From assembly GCA_947577065.1 (NCBI GenBank), contig CANPTT010000009.1, positions 1 through 62,063 of the forward strand: DNA of 62,063 nt, written 5' to 3'. The number at the start of each line of letters is the position of its first letter. Position 1 is the first letter of the stretch. A model generated the notes under the pieces. The model was not told the origin of the DNA. It made no database searches and was given only the letters and a program-made list of their open reading frames with translations. This stretch comes from an uncultured Pseudoflavonifractor sp. GTDB taxonomy: Bacteria > Bacillota > Clostridia > Oscillospirales > Oscillospiraceae. Shown piece after piece: positions 57,591-62,063 of this stretch. The translations under genes and the position numbers were made by a program.

Positions 57591-60023
57591 ATGCTTGGTG
57601 CAATTATCGGAGATATTGTTGGGTCCAGGTTTGAGTGGGACAACAATAAGTCCAAGGACTTTGTCCTGTTTTCACACCGTTGCCGGTTCACTGATGATAC
57701 CGTCATGTCCATTGCAATAGCAAAGGCCATCCTCGACAGGGATGACAGCGGTGGTGACTTGTGCAAGGCAGCGGTGGTCCGTATGCGGGAACTCGGTAGA
57801 AGATATCCCGATTGTGGGTACGGAGGGATGTTCAGTCGATGGCTTTCTTCGTTTACCCCTGAGCCGTATAACAGCTTTGGAAATGGTGCTGCAATGCGGG
57901 TGAGCGCCTGCGGTTTTGCTGCCACCACGATAGGCGAGGCCATCGAAACTGCGAGGGCAGTCACATCTGTTACCCACAATCATCCAGAAGGAATCAAGGG
58001 TGCAGAAGCAGTCGCTGTGGCGATCTTCCTTGCCAGCACAGGAAAGAGCATCTTTGAGATACGTGATTATATCCATGAGAATTATTATCCTCTTGACTTT
58101 ACTCTCGATAGCATTCGGGACAACTATAGTTTCGACGTTACATGCCAAGGATCTGTGCCCCAAGCAATAATGGCATTCCTGGAGTCGCACGATTTTGAGG
58201 ATGCTATTCGCAATGCCGTCTCCATTGGCGGTGACAGTGATACGATTGCGGCAATAGCGGGCAGTATTGCAGAAGCCTTTTATGGCATCCCGCCAGAGAT
58301 TCGTAAACAGGCTTTGACTTTCCTGGACTCAACGCTTCTGAAAATCCTGTTGGAGTTTGAAAACCGATACCAGACAAAGCATGAGATTAGTGGCAGCAAG
58401 TCCAAGATCTCTGTGAAAGGGGGCTCCGGAGTGAACACAGATACTGAAGATCGGGGTGAGCTTATATCAGCTGCCTTGGATGCTGTTGATCAAGACATTG
58501 AGAATAGTCAAACTTCTTATGAGGAAACTACCAGCCAACAGCTCTTCGCTCACCTGTTTGAGGCGTGCAATATCCTTCGTGGCCCTATCAACCAAGATGA
58601 GTATAAGTCGTATGTCACTCCGCTCCTCTTTTTCAAAAGGATTTCGGATGTCTATGATGAGGAAACCGAGGCGGCCCGTGAAGAGTATGGGGATGACATG
58701 GCTGACTTTGAGGAAGATGAAATCCATGTATTTACCATTCCTGAAGGGTGCCATTGGAATGATGTGAGAAACAAGGCAGAGGATATTGGCGTTGCCATAA
58801 TCCAAGCAATGATGGGTATTGAACGAGCGAATCCAGACACCTTGGCGGGCCTCTTTAGCAGCTTTGATGATGCTAACTGGACAGATAAAAAGAAGCTCTC
58901 AGACGAGAGACTTAAGGATCTTGTGGAGCATTTTAGCGGAATAAAGGTTGGTAACAAGAATTACTCCGCAGATGTGATGGGAGATAGTTATGAGTTTCTC
59001 ATCAAAAAATTTGCAGATCTTTCAAAAAAGAACGCTGGCGAGTTCTATACCCCTAGATCCATCGTAAAGCTAATGATTATGCTCTTGGACCCGCAGGCTG
59101 GAGATACAGTATATGATCCTGCCTGTGGTACCGGAGGTATGCTCATTGAGGCAATACGGTATATCCACGACGATAAGCAGACCTACGGAAGGATCTATGG
59201 CCAGGAAAAGAACCTTGCGACTTCAGCTATTGCAAGAATGAACCTGTTTTTGCATGGAGCGGGAGACTTCAAAATAGCGCAAGGTGACACGTTGAGAACC
59301 CCTGCTTTTATTGAACGTGGCTCACTCCAGCAGTTTGATTGCGTGGTTGCAAATCCGCCATTCTCCCTGAAGAATTGGGGGGCTGAGCAATTTGCCTCTG
59401 ACGTATATGGAAGAAATATATGGGGATGCCCCACCGATTCTAACGGAGATTTTGCCTGGCTTCAGCACATGGTCAAATCAATGAATCCTAAGACGGGAAG
59501 ATGTGCTGTAGTGCTTCCTCAGGGTGTCCTTTTCCGAAGCGGCAAAGAGGGAGATATCCGAAAGCAATTGGTCGAGTCGGACAAACTTGAAGCGGTTATT
59601 ACCCTGGCAAGCGGGGTGTTCTATTCTACGGGAGTATCTGCGTGCATTCTCTTCTTGAATAACAACAAGATCCCTGAGCGCAAAAAAAAGATCTGCATGA
59701 TCGATGCCTCCAGCATCTATACAGCGAAAAGGGCTCAAAATGTGATGGAGGATAAAGATATCAAGATTGTTTTCGGGCTCTTTACCGCTTATGAAGACAA
59801 GGTCGAACGTGTGAAGATAGTTGAAACAGATGCTATCAAAGCGCATGATTATTCGCTTGCCGTCAATAACTATATTGAGAAAAAGGCTCAGGAGACTGTG
59901 CCGCCCGAGGTGGTTCGGCAACAGTACTTTGAAGCATATGCAGAGATGCTTGCTGCAGAGGATAGAATGAGGAAACTTCTTTTGGAGGGAGGGTATGTGC
60001 ATGAGCAAGAGGATCAGCCTTGA
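57591..60023 (+). CDS. ADP-ribosylglycohydrolase fused to type I HsdM
   Basis: An 810-residue fusion. Residues 1-265 are an ADP-ribosylglycohydrolase (DraG/ARH) domain: GAIIGDIVGSRFEW, the metal motif FTDDTVMS, NGAAMRVS, and GGDSDTIAAIAGSIAEAFYG. These enzymes remove ADP-ribose from proteins or nucleic acid. After a linker (266-305) comes a complete HsdM: N-terminal helical domain (about 315-440), motif I DPACGTGGML and motif IV NPPF (VVANPPFSLKNWG). An in-frame GTG at 58431 with AAAGGGGG seven bases before it could also yield a stand-alone HsdM of 530 residues. ATG 57591 follows GGGGGTG. Confidence 0.88.
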   Translation: MLGAIIGDIVGSRFEWDNNKSKDFVLFSHRCRFTDDTVMSIAIAKAILDRDDSGGDLCKAAVVRMRELGRRYPDCGYGGMFSRWLSSFTPEPYNSFGNGAAMRVSACGFAATTIGEAIETARAVTSVTHNHPEGIKGAEAVAVAIFLASTGKSIFEIRDYIHENYYPLDFTLDSIRDNYSFDVTCQGSVPQAIMAFLESHDFEDAIRNAVSIGGDSDTIAAIAGSIAEAFYGIPPEIRKQALTFLDSTLLKILLEFENRYQTKHEISGSKSKISVKGGSGVNTDTEDRGELISAALDAVDQDIENSQTSYEETTSQQLFAHLFEACNILRGPINQDEYKSYVTPLLFFKRISDVYDEETEAAREEYGDDMADFEEDEIHVFTIPEGCHWNDVRNKAEDIGVAIIQAMMGIERANPDTLAGLFSSFDDANWTDKKKLSDERLKDLVEHFSGIKVGNKNYSADVMGDSYEFLIKKFADLSKKNAGEFYTPRSIVKLMIMLLDPQAGDTVYDPACGTGGMLIEAIRYIHDDKQTYGRIYGQEKNLATSAIARMNLFLHGAGDFKIAQGDTLRTPAFIERGSLQQFDCVVANPPFSLKNWGAEQFASDVYGRNIWGCPTDSNGDFAWLQHMVKSMNPKTGRCAVVLPQGVLFRSGKEGDIRKQLVESDKLEAVITLASGVFYSTGVSACILFLNNNKIPERKKKICMIDASSIYTAKRAQNVMEDKDIKIVFGLFTAYEDKVERVKIVETDAIKAHDYSLAVNNYIEKKAQETVPPEVVRQQYFEAYAEMLAAEDRMRKLLLEGGYVHEQEDQP

Positions 60024-61500
60024 AGAGCTCCAGTCCTATCTGTGGAACTCTGCAGTTCTTTTGCGGACCAGTATTGATGCCGGAGCATATAAGCAGTACA
60101 TATTTCCCCTCCTGTTCTTCAAACGGATTTGTGACGTATATGATGAAGAGACGCAGCAGATAGAAGAGGAGTACGGAGAGGATGCGGCTGATTTCGACGA
60201 AGAGGAGGTCCATACCTTTGTTGTTCCTAAAGGGTATCACTGGAATGACGTGCGGGCTGTGTCTGAGAATGTAGGGGTAGCAATTGTAGAAGCCTTCCGC
60301 AAGGTTGAGAGTGCAAACTCCGAAAAGCTTCAGGGCATATTTGGCGATGGAGCTTGGACTAATAAGAACCGTCTTCCGGATCGCTTGCTCAAAGACCTGC
60401 TGGAACACTTTAGCTCAAAGACTCTCTCGATCGAAAACTGCCCTGAAGATGAACTGGGGCAAGGCTATGAATACCTCATCAAAAAGTTTGCGGACGACAG
60501 TGGACACACTGCCCAAGAGTTTTATACCAACCGAACCGTTGTACATCTAATGACTGAGATGCTTAAGCCGGAATCAGGAGAGTCAATATATGACCCCACC
60601 TGCGGCAGTGCCGGTATGCTTATTTCAGCTATTGCCTATCTTAAAGAGCAGAAGAAGGAATGGCGAAATGTATCAATTTATGGCCAGGAGATTAACGCAC
60701 TGACCTCAGCTATTGGTAGGATGAATCTCTTTCTCCATGGTGTGAAAGACTTCGAGATCGTCAATGGAGATACTCTAGCTGCTCCGGCATTCCTGGAGGG
60801 AGGGCAGCTTAAGAAATTTGACCTGGTTTTGGCGAATCCACCATACTCAATCAGTCAGTGGAATAGAGCCGCATTTGAGGCAGACAAATATGGTCGCAAT
60901 TTCCTCGGCGTGCCTCCCCAGGGGCGAGCGGATTATGCTTTTCTTCAGCATATTATTGCGAGCCTGAAAAAGGATACTGGTCGATGTGCAATCCTATTTC
61001 CTCATGGTGTGCTGTTCCGCTCTGAAGAGAGAGCAATGCGAGAGAAACTTGTCCAGGGCGATGTGGTAGAGTGTGTCATCGGGCTGGCAGCAAACCTCTT
61101 TTATAACTCTCCGATGGAAGCTTGTATCATGATCTGCCGTATGAACAAAAGACCTGAGCGTAGAGGCCAAGTGCTGTTTATCAATGCGGTGAATGAGGTT
61201 GAACGCAAGAATGCTCAGAGCTATTTGGAGGAAAAGCACATTAAGCGTATCTCCTCCGCCTATGCGAATTACATCGATGAAACGGGTTTTGCAAAGGTAG
61301 CAACGATCCAAGACATTTGTGACAATGGATTTTCGTTGAGCATACCCCTCTATGTAAAGAGCCCTGTTATAGAGACGGACGTAGATTCGAGAGCTGTGCA
61401 GGAGTGCTATGAGAGCTGGTCGGTGAGATCGAAAGAGATGAGAGCGAGCTACGAAAAGCTCAATTCGATGCTGGGAAAGGAGGGCGAGGCGCATGAGTAA
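60001..61500 (+). CDS. hsdM: Type I restriction-modification methylase subunit HsdM
   Basis: A 499-residue complete HsdM: N-terminal helical domain (about 10-130), motif I DPTCGSAGML and motif IV NPPY (LANPPYSISQWN). It resembles the HsdM part of the preceding fusion and may have arisen by duplication; note shared strings such as LFFKRI-DVYDEET and HWNDVR. ATG 60001 is eight bases after GGAGG and overlaps the fusion's end by 23 bases. It should combine with HsdS at 61493. Confidence 0.92.
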   Translation: MSKRISLEELQSYLWNSAVLLRTSIDAGAYKQYIFPLLFFKRICDVYDEETQQIEEEYGEDAADFDEEEVHTFVVPKGYHWNDVRAVSENVGVAIVEAFRKVESANSEKLQGIFGDGAWTNKNRLPDRLLKDLLEHFSSKTLSIENCPEDELGQGYEYLIKKFADDSGHTAQEFYTNRTVVHLMTEMLKPESGESIYDPTCGSAGMLISAIAYLKEQKKEWRNVSIYGQEINALTSAIGRMNLFLHGVKDFEIVNGDTLAAPAFLEGGQLKKFDLVLANPPYSISQWNRAAFEADKYGRNFLGVPPQGRADYAFLQHIIASLKKDTGRCAILFPHGVLFRSEERAMREKLVQGDVVECVIGLAANLFYNSPMEACIMICRMNKRPERRGQVLFINAVNEVERKNAQSYLEEKHIKRISSAYANYIDETGFAKVATIQDICDNGFSLSIPLYVKSPVIETDVDSRAVQECYESWSVRSKEMRASYEKLNSMLGKEGEAHE

Positions 61501-62063
61501 TTCGGTGCTTGGCAGCGTGGCCAGAGAACGCCGGGAAACATGCAAGGAAGGTAAAGCGGGTTATCCCGTCGTTGGGCTTGAGCATCTGGTTCCTGAAGAG
61601 GTTACCTTGTCCTCCTGGGAAGAGTCTGGTGACAATACTTTTACCAAGCGTTTTCATAAAGGAGATGTACTTTTTGGCCGGCGTAGGGCTTATTTGAAAA
61701 AGGCAGTGGTGGCTCCCTTCGACGGAATCTGTTCTGGAGATATTACTGTCATTGAGCCTGATCCAGATCAGATCATACCAGAACTACTTCCGTTTATTAT
61801 CCAGAATGATAGCTTCTTCGATTATGCTGTTGGCAAATCAGCGGGCTCTCTTTCACCGAGAGTCAAGTGGGAACACTTGAAGAATTACGAATTTTTCCTG
61901 CCTGACACAAAAAAGCAGCAGCAGGAACTTGCTGACCTGCTCTGGTCCATGGATGCTGCAAAGAAGTCTTACCAAAAACTACTTACCGCAACCGATGAAC
62001 TGGTGAAATCTCAATTTCTCAGGCAGTTTGGCCTACCCGATAACAATATGAAAGGGTATCCGG
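61493..62063 (+). CDS. hsdS: Type I specificity subunit HsdS (partial, runs off the end)
   Basis: The first 190 residues of an HsdS: a first target-recognition domain (VPEEVTLSSWEES, FHKGDVLFGRRRAYLKKAV, SGDITVIEPD, GSLSPRVKWEHLKNYEFFLP) and the conserved helix (KKQQQELADLLWSMDAAKKSY). It picks the DNA sequence that the HsdM subunits methylate. The start ATG overlaps the HsdM stop. The rest, and any HsdR, lies beyond the window. Confidence 0.9.
   Translation, partial: MSNSVLGSVARERRETCKEGKAGYPVVGLEHLVPEEVTLSSWEESGDNTFTKRFHKGDVLFGRRRAYLKKAVVAPFDGICSGDITVIEPDPDQIIPELLPFIIQNDSFFDYAVGKSAGSLSPRVKWEHLKNYEFFLPDTKKQQQELADLLWSMDAAKKSYQKLLTATDELVKSQFLRQFGLPDNNMKGYP

Larger units (their letters stand above)
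50048..62063. mobile_element. Genomic island inserted in spoVT (right end outside window)
   Basis: From 50048 on, gene content and base composition change: genes become visibly less GC-rich, especially after 54,500, and are nuclease, CoiA-like and restriction-modification genes on the plus strand. The left edge is set by the break in spoVT. No integrase or relaxase lies within the visible part, so the type of element is not known; the recombinase may lie at the right end. Confidence 0.65.

Noticed and set aside
55296-62063. A complete type I restriction-modification system
   Set aside because: No HsdR or helicase is visible; the right end is outside the window, so only modification and specificity subunits are claimed.
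1-62063. tRNA, rRNA or CRISPR arrays
   Set aside because: None was recognised apart from tmRNA; no regularly spaced repeats and no tRNA-like cloverleaf were seen by eye.

Overview
The window looks like the chromosome of a GC-rich, spore-forming, anaerobic gut Firmicute of the Oscillospiraceae type (Flavonifractor / Intestinimonas / Lawsonibacter-like). The reasons are an intact spoIIE, a spoVT 5' end with a sigma-G-like promoter, S-layer-homology proteins, a WalRK system with YycH/YycI, and a mannose-family PTS linked to a fructoselysine-type deglycase. This is judged from gene content only; no database search was possible.

Layout. (1) 1-6001: a shrunken prophage at the 3' end of the tmRNA gene. 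It keeps a large serine recombinase, a CI-like repressor facing a small HTH gene across two convergent promoters and three 19-bp operators, the 3' half of a phage reverse transcriptase, and a lysis cassette. Structural and replication genes are missing. (2) 5994-8128: a trans-translation and proteolysis cluster with ssrA, a cyclophilin, smpB and a MecA-like adaptor. (3) 8324-14745: a large SLH-domain exported protein and a MacA/MacB-like export operon whose adaptor has a Met/Asp/Gly-rich insert. (4) 15023-25168: a NUDIX hydrolase, walR, walK, yycH and yycI on the plus strand, converging on phosphosugar mutase, a DUF2007-like gene, rlmH, walJ and murA on the minus strand. (5) 25483-34825: an exported lipoprotein/transglutaminase pair, a five-gene Dlt-like operon (adenylation enzyme, carrier protein, MBOAT, DltD/SGNH-like protein, asparagine synthetase), and an NlpC/P60 hydrolase whose promoter carries a WalR-type box. 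(6) 35008-43897: aldo/keto reductase, PHP phosphatase, small SLH protein, SpoIIE, FliB-like protein, two CobW-type GTPases (one His-rich) and a membrane protein. (7) 43922-49696: a PTS-Man/SIS-deglycase/HAD operon and its GntR regulator, preceded by a stand-alone UTRA protein; matching palindromes lie at both promoters. (8) 49949 to the end: spoVT is cut after codon 33, and a foreign, visibly more AT-rich island follows.

The island begins with a terminator and a roughly 300-nt leader with mutually exclusive pairings that can expose or hide a ribosome-binding site. It continues with a winged-helix-like gene, an ArpU-like gene, an exported nuclease lipoprotein, a CoiA-like protein and an unknown gene. 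It ends in a multi-methylase operon: an HsdM-HsdS fusion with a changed catalytic motif, a 179-residue unknown, an ADP-ribosylglycohydrolase fused to HsdM, a second complete HsdM, and an HsdS running off the window. The operon promoter is bracketed by two copies of one 18-bp palindrome.

Best candidates for something new: the ADP-ribosylglycohydrolase-HsdM fusion and its unusual three-methylase operon; the island's structured leader; and the interruption of a sporulation gene, which raises the possibility of a skin-like element.
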